In this document: piece by piece, positions 15,223-22,257 of the stretch | Layout: the number at the start of each line of letters is the position of its first letter | Position numbering within the stretch: position 1 is the first letter of the stretch | Assembly: GCA_016297555.1 (NCBI GenBank) | Contig: JAEDGK010000015.1 | Span: forward strand, 1-26,631 | DNA: 26,631 nucleotides | Reading direction: 5' to 3' | Source of the DNA: Clostridiaceae bacterium | GTDB lineage: Bacteria > Bacillota > Clostridia > Oscillospirales > Acutalibacteraceae | Position numbers and translations under genes: made by a program | The notes under the pieces: model-generated | The model's input: the letters and a program-made list of their open reading frames with translations, nothing else | The model's database searches: none | Told to the model about the DNA's origin: nothing

Positions 15223-15591
15223 TTAAAGTACTTCGGGAGCGAGTGAAAGAATCTTGGTGTAATCCTTTTCACGAAGCTCTCTGGCTACAGGCCCAAAGAT
15301 ACGGGTGCCCTTGGGGTTCTTGTCTTCCTTAATGATGACGGCTGCATTCTCATCGAAGCGAATGTAAGTTCCGTCGTCACGGCGAAGACCGCTTGCGGTG
15401 CGAACTACTACCGCTTTTACAACTTCGCCTTTTTTAACTACGCCACCGGGTGTTGCCTTTTTAACAGAAGCAACGACGACGTCGCCAATATTGGCATACC
15501 TCCTGCCTGAACCACCGAGAACGCGGATGCACATAAGCTCCTTAGCTCCGGTGTTATCGGCAACCTTGAGGTAACTCTGTTGCTGTATCAC
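15223..15591 (-). CDS. rplN: 50S ribosomal protein L14
   Basis: A 122-residue uL14 with the family signature around residues 60-80 (GGVVKKGEVVKAVVVRT) and a C-terminal FGPVARELREK block; it forms intersubunit bridges. The initiation codon is GTG at 15591 with GGAGG about 8 nt upstream; MIQQQSYLKVADNTGAK is the expected N-terminus. Confidence 0.98.
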   Translation of the reverse strand: MIQQQSYLKVADNTGAKELMCIRVLGGSGRRYANIGDVVVASVKKATPGGVVKKGEVVKAVVVRTASGLRRDDGTYIRFDENAAVIIKEDKNPKGTRIFGPVARELREKDYTKILSLAPEVL

Positions 15592-15620
15592 AGTGTTTTC
15601 CTCCTTACACTTGGGCCAAA

Positions 15621-15878
15621 TTACTTAGCCTTTTCAATGATTTCTACTACACGCCATCTCTTGTCCTTTGACAGGGGGCGGGTTTCCATAACAAGCACAC
15701 GGTCGCCCATGCCGCACTCATTGTTTTCATCGTGCGCTTTAAGCTTGTATGTGTTGTTGACGATTTTCTTATAAAGAGGATGCTTGACCCTGTCCTTAAC
15801 GGAAACAACTACGGTCTTATCCATCTTATCGCTGGTAACGATACCAACGCGGGTTTTCCTGAGGTTTCTTTCGCTCAT
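15621..15878 (-). CDS. rpsQ: 30S ribosomal protein S17
   Basis: An 85-residue uS17, an OB-fold primary binder of 16S rRNA. It has RKTRVGIVTSDKMDKTVVV at the N-terminus and the signature GDRVLVMETRPLSKDKRWRV near the end. Confidence 0.98.
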   Translation of the reverse strand: MSERNLRKTRVGIVTSDKMDKTVVVSVKDRVKHPLYKKIVNNTYKLKAHDENNECGMGDRVLVMETRPLSKDKRWRVVEIIEKAK

Positions 15879-15898
15879 TGCATTTAACCTCCCTTTCC

Positions 15899-16102
15899 TT
15901 ACGACTTAGAGCCGTGAAGCTCTATATCTCTCTGTATCGTTTTTATACGAGCGATATCCTTCTTAACGGCGCTGATTCGCATCGGGTTGTCGAGCTGGTT
16001 AACAGCTTGCTGGAAGCGCAGTTTGAACAGCTCATCCTTCAGCTCAAGCAGCTTAGCATCCAGCTCACCGGCGGAAAGTTTTCTGATTTCACTGGCTTTC
16101 AT
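15899..16102 (-). CDS. rpmC: 50S ribosomal protein L29
   Basis: A 67-residue all-helical uL29 at the tunnel exit, a docking site for chaperones and SRP. It starts MKASEIRKLSAGELDAKLLE and contains LKDELFKLRFQQAV. Its ATG overlaps the rplP stop by one base (TAATG). Confidence 0.98.
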   Translation of the reverse strand: MKASEIRKLSAGELDAKLLELKDELFKLRFQQAVNQLDNPMRISAVKKDIARIKTIQRDIELHGSKS

Positions 16103-16527
16103 TATTGCTCACCACCCAATTCTTCTTTAGTAACGAATTTACACTTGATAGGAAGCTTGTTTGATGCAAGGCGCATAGCCTCAGCAGCAAGCTCTCTGTC
16201 AACACCGGCAATCTCAAACATAACTCTGCCGGGCTTAACAACTGCAACCCAATATTCGGGAGAACCTTTACCGGAGCCCATGCGGGTCTCGGCAGGCTTC
16301 TCTGTAATGGGCTTGTCGGGGAAAATCTTAATCCAAACCTGACCGCCGCGCTTGATGTATCTTGTCATCGCAACACGGGCTGCCTCGATCTGATTAGAGG
16401 TAATCCATGCGGGCTCAAGAGCTACAAGACCGTAATCACCGTAAGTGACCTTGTTGCCTCTGGTAGCCTTACCCTTAAGTCTGCCTCTCTGTACTCTGCG
16501 GTACTTAACGCGCTTAGGTAAAAGCAT
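16102..16527 (-). CDS. rplP: 50S ribosomal protein L16
   Basis: A 141-residue uL16, positioned near the peptidyl transferase centre and the A-site tRNA elbow. It starts MLLPKRVKYRRVQRGR, and the signatures WIKIFPDKPITEKPAETRMG and GSGKGSPEYWVAVVKPGR are complete. It overlaps both rpsC and rpmC by single bases. Confidence 0.98.
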   Translation of the reverse strand: MLLPKRVKYRRVQRGRLKGKATRGNKVTYGDYGLVALEPAWITSNQIEAARVAMTRYIKRGGQVWIKIFPDKPITEKPAETRMGSGKGSPEYWVAVVKPGRVMFEIAGVDRELAAEAMRLASNKLPIKCKFVTKEELGGEQ

Positions 16528-17213
16528 TATTGGTTACCTCCTTCTCTGCGTCTTCTGGGACGGGAGTTTGTTCTTCTGCTTTCGTGAAGAACCTCGCCCC
16601 TGTAAAGCCAAACCTTTACGCCGATACGGCCGTAGGTTGTTTTAGCTTCTGCAAAGCCGTAGTCGATGTCGGCTCTGATGGTCTGAAGAGGGATTGTTCC
16701 CTCGTGATAGCTCTCTGTGCGAGCGATTTCCGCGCCGCCCAGACGGCCTGAAACCTGAGTTTTGATACCCTTTGCGCCAAGCTTCATAGCACGGCCGATA
16801 GCCTGCTTAAGAGCACGGCGGTAGGAAATTCTTCTTTCAAGCTGTGAAGCAATGCTCTCAGCAACGAGCTGAGCGTTAAGGTCGGGCTGCTTGATTTCAA
16901 CGATGTTGAGTGAAACCTCTTTGCCGCCGAGCTTCTTTTCGCAGAGCTTCTTGAGCTTTTCGATTTCTGCGCCCTGTCTGCCGATAACCATACCGGGCTT
17001 TGCGCAGTGAATGTTGATATAAACGCGCTTTGCGTCGCGCTCAATCTCAACCTTGGGAACGCCTGCGGGAGCAAGCTTCTCGAGAAGGTACTCACGGAGT
17101 TCGTAATCCTCAACAAGAGTATCACCGAACTTGTTGGGAGCTGCATACCAGCGAGATTCCCAGTTCTTAATAACACCGATTCTTAAACCGGTAGGATTAA
17201 TTTTCTGTCCCAT
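16527..17213 (-). CDS. rpsC: 30S ribosomal protein S3
   Basis: A 228-residue uS3 at the mRNA entry site, which helps mRNA unwinding. The N-terminal KH domain has the GxxG loop in MVIGRQGAEIEKLKK, and the C-terminal domain has the signature GRLGGAEIARTESYHEGTIP. The stop overlaps the rplP ATG by one base. Confidence 0.98.
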   Translation of the reverse strand: MGQKINPTGLRIGVIKNWESRWYAAPNKFGDTLVEDYELREYLLEKLAPAGVPKVEIERDAKRVYINIHCAKPGMVIGRQGAEIEKLKKLCEKKLGGKEVSLNIVEIKQPDLNAQLVAESIASQLERRISYRRALKQAIGRAMKLGAKGIKTQVSGRLGGAEIARTESYHEGTIPLQTIRADIDYGFAEAKTTYGRIGVKVWLYRGEVLHESRRTNSRPRRRREGGNQ

Positions 17214-17233
17214 TGTTTAACCTCCTCCTTCGC

Positions 17234-17596
17234 TTATTCCATTTCCTTGAGCACAAGGTTAATGTGAGATGTCTTTTTGTTTATACGGAACGCTCTGCCA
17301 TGCGATCTGGGTCTGATGCGCTTGAGAGTGGGGCCCTGGCTGACGCTGCACTCTGCAACATACAGACGGGCGGGATCCATATTATTATTGTTTTCAGCAT
17401 TTGCAATAGCTGATTTTAAAAGCTTCATCAAGGGTTCACACGCGGCCTTGGGCGTGTACTTGAGAATTGCCATTGCCTTATCTGCGGGCTGATTGCGGAT
17501 TAAGTCAAGCACAATCTGAACCTTGCGAGGCGCAATACGGATGTAAGTGGCCTTTGCGGTTGCAACGGGCGCACTCTGCATTGCCTTATCTGACAT
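17234..17596 (-). CDS. rplV: 50S ribosomal protein L22
   Basis: A 120-residue uL22 whose beta hairpin lines the exit tunnel. The core RIAPRKVQIVLDLIRNQPAD and the hairpin with GPTLKRIRPRSHGRAFRI are intact; no changes typical of macrolide-resistance duplications are seen in the hairpin. Confidence 0.98.
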   Translation of the reverse strand: MSDKAMQSAPVATAKATYIRIAPRKVQIVLDLIRNQPADKAMAILKYTPKAACEPLMKLLKSAIANAENNNNMDPARLYVAECSVSQGPTLKRIRPRSHGRAFRINKKTSHINLVLKEME

Positions 17597-17619
17597 TGTT
17601 AATACACTCCTTTCGCCGA

Positions 17620-17901
17620 TTATTTACCGTTGTTTGATGTTTTTGAGCCTGCATGACCTCTGAAGGTTCTTGTAGGCGCAAACTCGCCGAGCTTGTGACC
17701 GACCATATCTTCCGTTACATATACGGGAACATGCTTGCGTCCGTCGTGAACGGCAAAGGTGTGGCCGACAAAGTCGGGGAAGATTGTGGAGGCGCGGCTC
17801 CAGGTCTTGAGAACCTGCTTCTCGCCGTTCTCATTCATCTTCTGAACTCTTTCGAGCAGTTTAGGCTGCACAAAGGGTCCTTTTTTAATGCTTCTGCCCA
17901 T
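17620..17901 (-). CDS. rpsS: 30S ribosomal protein S19
   Basis: A 93-residue uS19 in the 30S head. It starts MGRSIKKGPFV, with the conserved TWSRASTIFPDFVGHT and C-terminal HKLGEFAPTRTFRGH blocks. Confidence 0.98.
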   Translation of the reverse strand: MGRSIKKGPFVQPKLLERVQKMNENGEKQVLKTWSRASTIFPDFVGHTFAVHDGRKHVPVYVTEDMVGHKLGEFAPTRTFRGHAGSKTSNNGK

Positions 17902-17920
17902 TATTATCTGCTCCTTTCAC

Positions 17921-18754
17921 TTACTTGTCGTTACGACGCTTTATGATAAGCTTGTCGGACGGTTTCTTGGTGTTTCTGGTCTTGTAACCGAGAGCGGGCT
18001 TGCCCCAAGGAGTTACAGGACCGGGTCTGCCGATGGGAGCCTTGCCTTCGCCGCCGCCGTGGGGGTGATCGCAGGGGTTCATAACAGAACCGCGGACTGT
18101 GGGTCTCCAGCCCATGTGACGCTTACGGCCTGCCTTACCGACCTTGACATTTTCATGATCAAGGTTGCCGACCTGACCGATTGTCGCCATGCAGCTTGCG
18201 GGAACATTGCGAAGCTCGCCTGAGGGAAGTCTGAGAAGGGCATAAATGCCTTCCTTTGCCATGAGCTGTGCGGAGTTGCCCGCCGCTCTTGCAAGCTGAC
18301 CGCCTCTGCCGGGATAAAGCTCAACATTGTGAACAACAGTACCAACGGGAATGTTGGAAAGAGGAAGGGCGTTGCCGGGCTTGATATCTGCTGCTGCGCC
18401 TGCAACAACGGTATCGCCGACCTTCAAGCCTGCGGGCTGAAGGATGTATCTCTTCTCGCCGTCCTCATAGTTGAGCAAAGCGATAAACGCGGAACGGTTG
18501 GGATCGTATTCAACGCTCGCTACCGTTGCGGGAATATCAAACTTATCTCTCTTGAAGTCGATAACACGATATTTTCTGCGCTGACCGCCGCCGCGATGGC
18601 GAACGGTTATTCTTCCGTAGCTGTTGCGTCCGCTGTTCTTTTTAAGCGAAACGAGGAGGCTTCTTTCAGGAGCGACCTTTGAGAGCTCGGAGAAATCAGT
18701 AACCGACATATTGCGTCTTGCGTTGCCTGTCGGCTTATAAACCTTAATAGACAT
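17921..18754 (-). CDS. rplB: 50S ribosomal protein L2
   Basis: A 277-residue uL2, required for subunit joining and peptidyl transferase activity. It has the N-terminal GRNSYGRITVRHRGGG segment and the C-terminal active-site block MNPCDHPHGGGEGKAPIGR with the conserved His. It is preceded by a 104-nt gap with a UUCG hairpin. Confidence 0.98.
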   Translation of the reverse strand: MSIKVYKPTGNARRNMSVTDFSELSKVAPERSLLVSLKKNSGRNSYGRITVRHRGGGQRRKYRVIDFKRDKFDIPATVASVEYDPNRSAFIALLNYEDGEKRYILQPAGLKVGDTVVAGAAADIKPGNALPLSNIPVGTVVHNVELYPGRGGQLARAAGNSAQLMAKEGIYALLRLPSGELRNVPASCMATIGQVGNLDHENVKVGKAGRKRHMGWRPTVRGSVMNPCDHPHGGGEGKAPIGRPGPVTPWGKPALGYKTRNTKKPSDKLIIKRRNDK

Positions 18755-18837
18755 TTTTCTACACTCTCCTTATAGCGGCTTTGCGGAGCAATGTCATTCT
18801 CCATACCTTACCGCCGGATTTATGGGGATTTGTCTTT

Positions 18838-18853
18838 CGCTGCCGAAGCAGCG
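18838..18853 (-). other. UUCG tetraloop hairpin between rplW and rplB
   Basis: In the transcript the sequence reads CGCUGC-UUCG-GCAGCG, a 6-bp stem closed by the very stable C(UUCG)G tetraloop, starting 5 nt after the rplW stop codon. No U run follows, so it is not an obvious terminator. The rest of the 104-nt gap shows no gene. Confidence 0.6.
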
Positions 18854-18858
18854 TATAA

Positions 18859-19155
18859 TTACATCATTCCGTCAAAGAATTCGATTGTTTTTGAATCCTC
18901 TGTAAGAGTTACGATAGCCTTTTTGCGGGAAGCTGTGTAGCCCTCGAAACGACCGTATCTCCTAAGCTTACCGTCAACATTGATGGTGTTAACCTTCGCA
19001 ACCTTAACCTCAAAAAGCTCTTCAACCGCCTTGGCGATTTCAATCTTATTTGCGTCCTTGGCAACCTCGAAGGTGTATTTGCGATCTGCAATGCCGTCCA
19101 TGCTGTTTTCGGTGATGATGGGGCGGAGGATAATATCCTGTGCTAATCTGCTCAT
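18859..19155 (-). CDS. rplW: 50S ribosomal protein L23
   Basis: A 98-residue uL23 at the tunnel exit, the main docking site of trigger factor and SRP. It has the DIILRPIITENSMDGIADRKYTF-type start and the conserved loop sequence VNTINVDGKLRRYGRFEGYT. It overlaps the rplD stop by 4 nt (ATGA). Confidence 0.97.
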   Translation of the reverse strand: MSRLAQDIILRPIITENSMDGIADRKYTFEVAKDANKIEIAKAVEELFEVKVAKVNTINVDGKLRRYGRFEGYTASRKKAIVTLTEDSKTIEFFDGMM

Positions 19156-19775
19156 GCGTAAACCTCCTCGATCTTGCTTACGGCATCCTTAAGAACTACA
19201 ACTGTGTCGCAGTTAAGGAGATCGTAAACATTGAGTGTGCCGACAAGGGTTGTCTTAACGCCTGCGATGTTGCGGGCTGAGCGATAGATGATGTCGTTCT
19301 TCTCGGGAAGAACAAAGAGAACCTTCTTGCCGGTTTCAAGTGCGTTAACAACCTTGACCATTTCCTTTGTCTTGATTTCTTCAAGAGTAAGGCTGTCAAG
19401 AACGATAAGCTCATTGTCTGCAACCTTTGCAGAAAGAGCGGATTTCATTGCAAGTCTTCTGACTTTCTTATTAACATCCTTGTGATAATCGCGGGGCTTG
19501 GGACCGTGAGCGATGCCGCCGTGATACCACTGGGGAGCTCTTGTTGAGCCCTGTCTTGCGCGGCCTGTGCCCTTCTGACGCCAAGGCTTCTTTCCGCCGC
19601 CGCTAACTTCTGCTCTGGTAAGAGTAGACTGTGTGCCCTGGCGCTGATTTGCCAGATAGCTGACTACGCAGAGATGCATAGCGGGGATGCTCGGCTCAAT
19701 TCCGAAAACGCTGTCTGCCAGCTCCATATCGGAAAGCTTCTTACCTGCCATGTCGAAAACTGATACTTTAGGCAT
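19152..19775 (-). CDS. rplD: 50S ribosomal protein L4
   Basis: A 207-residue uL4 with the tunnel-lining extended loop (GGGKKPWRQKGTGRARQGS, about 62-80). In gamma-proteobacteria L4 also binds the S10 leader and causes attenuation; whether this L4 acts on the structured leader upstream of rpsJ is unknown but is the natural hypothesis. The stop is shared with the rplW start. Confidence 0.98.
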   Translation of the reverse strand: MPKVSVFDMAGKKLSDMELADSVFGIEPSIPAMHLCVVSYLANQRQGTQSTLTRAEVSGGGKKPWRQKGTGRARQGSTRAPQWYHGGIAHGPKPRDYHKDVNKKVRRLAMKSALSAKVADNELIVLDSLTLEEIKTKEMVKVVNALETGKKVLFVLPEKNDIIYRSARNIAGVKTTLVGTLNVYDLLNCDTVVVLKDAVSKIEEVYA

Positions 19776-19793
19776 TTTTCTCTACTCCTTTCC

Positions 19794-20426
19794 TTATGCT
19801 TTCTTAACTGTGTCGCGGATAACAACGATGCCGCCCTTGGGACCGGGAACGGCGCCCTTGATGGCAAGCAGATTGTTTTCTGCGTCAACCTTAACTATGT
19901 CGAGATTCTGGATTGTAACTCTCTCGCAGCCGAGATGACCGGCGAGCTTCTTTCCCTTATAAACTCTTGAGGGATCGGAGCAGGCGCCCAATGAACCGGC
20001 ATGTCTTGCAACGGGGCCGGTACCGTGAGACTCTTTAAGTCTTGAGAAATTCCATCTCTTGATTGCGCCGGCGGTTCCTTTACCCTTGCTTGTGCCGATA
20101 ACATCGACCTTCTCGCCGACTGCGAAAACATCAGCCTTGATTGTGTCGCCGACATTTACGCTTGCGATATCGAGCTTAAACTCTCTGAGAGTCTTTTTGG
20201 GAGCTACATCAGCCTTCTTGAAGTGACCCATCATAGGCTTGTTAACTCTCTGAACCTTTACATCGCCGAAACCGAGCTGAACTGCTTCGTAACCGTCGTT
20301 TTCAAGAGTTTTCTTCATAACGACCGTGCAGGGACCTGCTTCGACAACCGTTACGGGAATTACATTTCCCTTTTCGTCGAAAATCTGGGTCATACCGATT
20401 TTCTTTCCGATAAGTGCTTTCTGCAT
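19794..20426 (-). CDS. rplC: 50S ribosomal protein L3
   Basis: A 210-residue uL3 that reaches toward the peptidyl transferase centre. It starts MQKALIGKKIGMTQIFDEKG, and the signature FSRLKESHGTGPVARHAGSLG surrounds the central extension. AGGAGG precedes the ATG. A 67-nt gap follows rpsJ. Confidence 0.98.
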   Translation of the reverse strand: MQKALIGKKIGMTQIFDEKGNVIPVTVVEAGPCTVVMKKTLENDGYEAVQLGFGDVKVQRVNKPMMGHFKKADVAPKKTLREFKLDIASVNVGDTIKADVFAVGEKVDVIGTSKGKGTAGAIKRWNFSRLKESHGTGPVARHAGSLGACSDPSRVYKGKKLAGHLGCERVTIQNLDIVKVDAENNLLAIKGAVPGPKGGIVVIRDTVKKA

Positions 20427-20493
20427 ATTGCTTTCCTCCTGTTAGGTTATTGGTTGACTGCTTATGAGCCAACATGACCTGCATTTGTTAAAA

Positions 20494-20805
20494 TCAAAGC
20501 TTGATTTCGATTTCAACGCCTGCGGGAAGCTCAAGACCTGTCAGAGCTTCAACCGTCTTGGCTGAGGGTCTGATAATGTCGATAAGCCTTTTGTGTGTTC
20601 TCTGCTCAAACTGCTCGCGGCTGTCCTTATCCTTGTGGACTGAGCGAAGGATTGTTACGACCTCTTTCTCCGTGGGAAGGGGAACGGGACCCGATACCTG
20701 AGCGCCTGTTCTCTTAGCGGTCTCAACTATCTTCTCCGCTGCCTTGTCAACAAGGCTGTGGTCATAGCCCTTGAGTCTGATTCTGATTTTTCCCTTAACT
20801 GCCAT
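20494..20805 (-). CDS. rpsJ: 30S ribosomal protein S10
   Basis: A 103-residue uS10 of the 30S head, which in many bacteria also acts with NusB in antitermination. It starts MAVKGKIRIRLKGYDHSLVD, with the signature GPVPLPTEKEVVTILRSVHK. It is the first gene of the cluster; no rpsL, rpsG, fusA or tuf lies upstream. AAGGAGG is 7 nt ahead of the ATG. Confidence 0.98.
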   Translation of the reverse strand: MAVKGKIRIRLKGYDHSLVDKAAEKIVETAKRTGAQVSGPVPLPTEKEVVTILRSVHKDKDSREQFEQRTHKRLIDIIRPSAKTVEALTGLELPAGVEIEIKL

Positions 20806-20870
20806 GTGAACGCCTCCTTAAAATTTGGCGGGCTGCAAATTCGTGAAAACCGACCCGGGTGTTTCAACCC

Positions 20871-21006
20871 GTCCGATTTAAAAACCGGAAAAACATATTT
20901 CCGGGAAAGCTTTCGCTCATTTGCACATAGATATCCCGCAGAAAGGCTGCCCGGGAACGGCAGACCCTCTTGACAGGACACATTTCGCCCGGTTTGTAAA
21001 TCGGAC
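20871..21006 (-). promoter_or_regulatory. Long-range antiterminator helix of the S10 leader
   Basis: GTCCGATTTAAAAACCGG (20871-20888, plus strand) and CCGGTTTGTAAATCGGAC (20989-21006) are complementary at 17 of 18 positions. The 3' arm of this RNA helix contains the CCGG of the terminator stem and all five U residues, so the helix and the terminator cannot form together. The arms enclose 100 nt. Confidence 0.65.
20880..20904 (-). terminator. Intrinsic terminator inside the S10 leader
   Basis: In the transcript CCGGAAA (20904-20898), a 6-nt loop, TTTCCGG (20891-20885), then TTTTT (20884-20880). The 7-bp stem with four G-C pairs at its base and the immediate U run fit a rho-independent terminator. 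It lies about 75 nt before rpsJ and would stop the whole operon. Confidence 0.7.
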
Positions 21007-21124
21007 ATACTCCGCAGAAATTTCCCGCTTCTGTGAGCGGCCACCTCCTGCATCATCGCATATCAGCAGGGTTTCCGTTTATTTTCGGGCATAGTTGCCC
21101 CTTTATCAGAAACCGTGCTTGTAC

Positions 21125-21185
21125 ATAATAACACAGACAGTATAATAAAGTCAACACTTTTTTTGATTTTTTTCAAACTTTTTTT
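21125..21185 (-). promoter_or_regulatory. S10 operon promoter with A-tract UP element
   Basis: TTGACT (21154-21149), 18-bp spacer, TATTAT (21130-21125), each 5/6. Directly upstream the minus strand has three A7 tracts (21158-21164, 21167-21173, 21179-21185), typical of a strong UP element bound by the alpha C-terminal domain. The remaining stretch to about 21300 is AT-rich, with no gene seen. Confidence 0.75.
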
Positions 21186-21301
21186 GCTTGCCCGAAATCC
21201 GCCGAATTCAAGCAATTTCAAGGCTTGCGCCGCTCGGAATAATATGCCGCGGGAGCACATATATAAAAGGTATATATATAATAAGCAAAAGCACAAGATA
21301 A

Positions 21302-21327
21302 TGTGTATCAAAAAAATCCGATACACA
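21302..21327. other. Inverted repeat upstream of the small unknown gene
   Basis: TGTGTATC (21302-21309) and GATACACA (21320-21327), a perfect 8-bp pair across 10 nt, in the region between the divergent S10 promoter and the gene at 21431. A second one, CGTTTT/AAAACG (21354-21368), abuts the candidate -35 box. Either could be a protein binding site. Confidence 0.35.
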
Positions 21328-21370
21328 CTCTGCGGTTTGCCGACGCCGAGCTTCGTTTTAACAAAACGGC

Positions 21371-21399
21371 TTGCCATTTCAAAATAAATGTGATAATAT
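21371..21399 (+). promoter_or_regulatory. Possible promoter of the small unknown gene
   Basis: TTGCCA (21371-21376), 17-bp spacer, TAATAT (21394-21399); 5/6 and 4/6 matches. The start would leave a short leader before the AAAGGGG site at 21415-21421. Confidence 0.35.
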
Positions 21400-21430
21400 T
21401 TTTATATCTCAAATGAAAGGGGATTTTAAA

Positions 21431-21745
21431 ATGATTGGTTTAGGAAATTGGGCGTGCAATGTCAACACAATGTTTTTCACCGGCGAGGTTAAATTTAAAA
21501 TTTTTGACGATAACGGAAAATACGGCTTTGAGCTTGATGTTCCGGGCATTACCGTCCCGGATATCACGGTCAAGGAGGTTAAAGAGGACGGCAATTCCGT
21601 TGCCGCGACTGTTCAGACCTCTCTCCTGCCTGACAAGGATCTTGAGCTGAATGTCGATTTTGACGGCGACTGCTTTGACGGTTTTTTAAAAATACCCTTC
21701 CTCGGCAAGGTTAAATTCAAAAACGGACACAGAATAGCAGAATAA
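21431..21745 (+). CDS. Small protein of unknown function
   Basis: A 104-residue soluble, acidic protein with no signal peptide or membrane segment. It is rich in alternating hydrophobic and charged residues (GEVKFKIFDDNGKYGFELD near residues 18-36, then a repeat-like GKVKFKNGHRIAE at the end), suggesting a beta-sheet fold. I do not recognise the family. The ATG at 21431 follows AAAGGGG by about 9 nt; in-frame ATGs at 21371 and 21413 lack a site. It stands alone, divergent from the S10 operon and ended by the terminator at 21761. The clear ribosome binding site, terminator and intact frame support it as real. Confidence 0.75.
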   Translation: MIGLGNWACNVNTMFFTGEVKFKIFDDNGKYGFELDVPGITVPDITVKEVKEDGNSVAATVQTSLLPDKDLELNVDFDGDCFDGFLKIPFLGKVKFKNGHRIAE

Positions 21746-21760
21746 AGCAAAAAACAGCAA

Positions 21761-21814
21761 GGCTGTAAATTACAAATGCAAAACGCATTTTGTGATTTAC
21801 AGCCGTTTCTTTTT
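21761..21814. terminator. Large bidirectional terminator between the small gene and iscR
   Basis: GGCTGTAAAT at 21761-21770 pairs with ATTTACAGCC (21795-21804); the inner part (ACAAATGC with GCATTTTGT) adds about 8 further pairs with one bulge, around an AAAAC loop. A T run follows on plus (GTTTCTTTTT), and AAAAAAC before the stem gives a U run on minus. It serves both converging units. Confidence 0.9.
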
Positions 21815-22241
21815 ATATTGAATAATTGTCCGCTCCCCCGCCTTTCATTAAATCGGCAAGGGTTATGCTGTTGAAATAATCGGTTGCCAGCTTATAGAAC
21901 TCCGCCCACATCGGCAGAGTTCTGCATTCTGCGGCACGCGTGCAGGCTTTTGCGCCGCATTCAAGGCACGCAACGGGGGCAAGGTCGCCCTCGGTGAGCC
22001 TTAAAATATCGCCCACTCTGTATTCTTCGGGAGACTTCACAAGGCGGTAACCGCCGCCCTTTCCGTGCTGACCCTCAACCAAGCCGTTTTTGGTCAGAAC
22101 GGGCATTATTCTCTCGATATATTTCAGCGAAATTTCCTGCCGCTGAGCAACATCTTTCATAGGAATGAAAACGCCCGAGCATTGCTCCGCCAAATCAACA
22201 AGCACGCGCAGGGCATATCTTCCTCTTGTTGAAACAATCAT
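21813..22241 (-). CDS. iscR: Rrf2-family regulator, IscR-like
   Basis: A 142-residue Rrf2 protein: an N-terminal winged helix (ISLKYIERIMPVLTKNGLVE as recognition region, then the wing GKGGGYRL) and a dimerisation helix. Cys92, Cys95, Cys100 and Cys106 fall in the loop that ligates a [2Fe-2S] cluster in IscR (E. coli C92, C98, C104), so it likely senses Fe-S status; a CymR-like cysteine role is less likely because CymR lacks these cysteines. GAGGTG precedes the ATG. It is the last gene of the metY-cysK-iscS-iscU unit, 16 nt after the mnmA remnant, and may control the promoter at 26600. Confidence 0.9.
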   Translation of the reverse strand: MIVSTRGRYALRVLVDLAEQCSGVFIPMKDVAQRQEISLKYIERIMPVLTKNGLVEGQHGKGGGYRLVKSPEEYRVGDILRLTEGDLAPVACLECGAKACTRAAECRTLPMWAEFYKLATDYFNSITLADLMKGGGADNYSI

Positions 22242-22257
22242 TCTCTGTCACCTCGTT

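Larger units (their letters stand above)
20806..21118 (-). promoter_or_regulatory. Structured 5' leader of the S10 operon (candidate attenuator)
   Basis: About 313 nt separate the inferred start (near 21118) from the rpsJ ATG. In transcription order they contain: a nested stem-loop at the very 5' end (GGTTTC/GAAACC at 21109-21114 and 21070-21075, with GGGCA/TGCCC inside at 21087-21100); a hairpin CCGCT/AGCGG (21025-21040); the 5' arm of a long helix (20989-21006); a CTGCC/GGCAG hairpin (20947-20963); an intrinsic terminator (20880-20904); and the 3' arm of the long helix (20871-20888) overlapping it. A last hairpin GGGT/ACCC (20857-20870) precedes the ribosome binding site. I do not recognise a known Rfam leader here. 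One minus-strand frame is open across part of it but has no support as a gene. Confidence 0.7.

Noticed and set aside
20727..21056. 109-codon minus frame through the S10 leader into rpsJ
   Set aside because: It overlaps rpsJ out of frame and runs through the attenuator; no protein-like composition. A short translated part near 21056 (preceded by no clear site) cannot be excluded.
21063..21377. 104-codon minus frame upstream of the S10 operon
   Set aside because: It spans the A-tract UP element and the promoter; low-complexity AT-rich composition.
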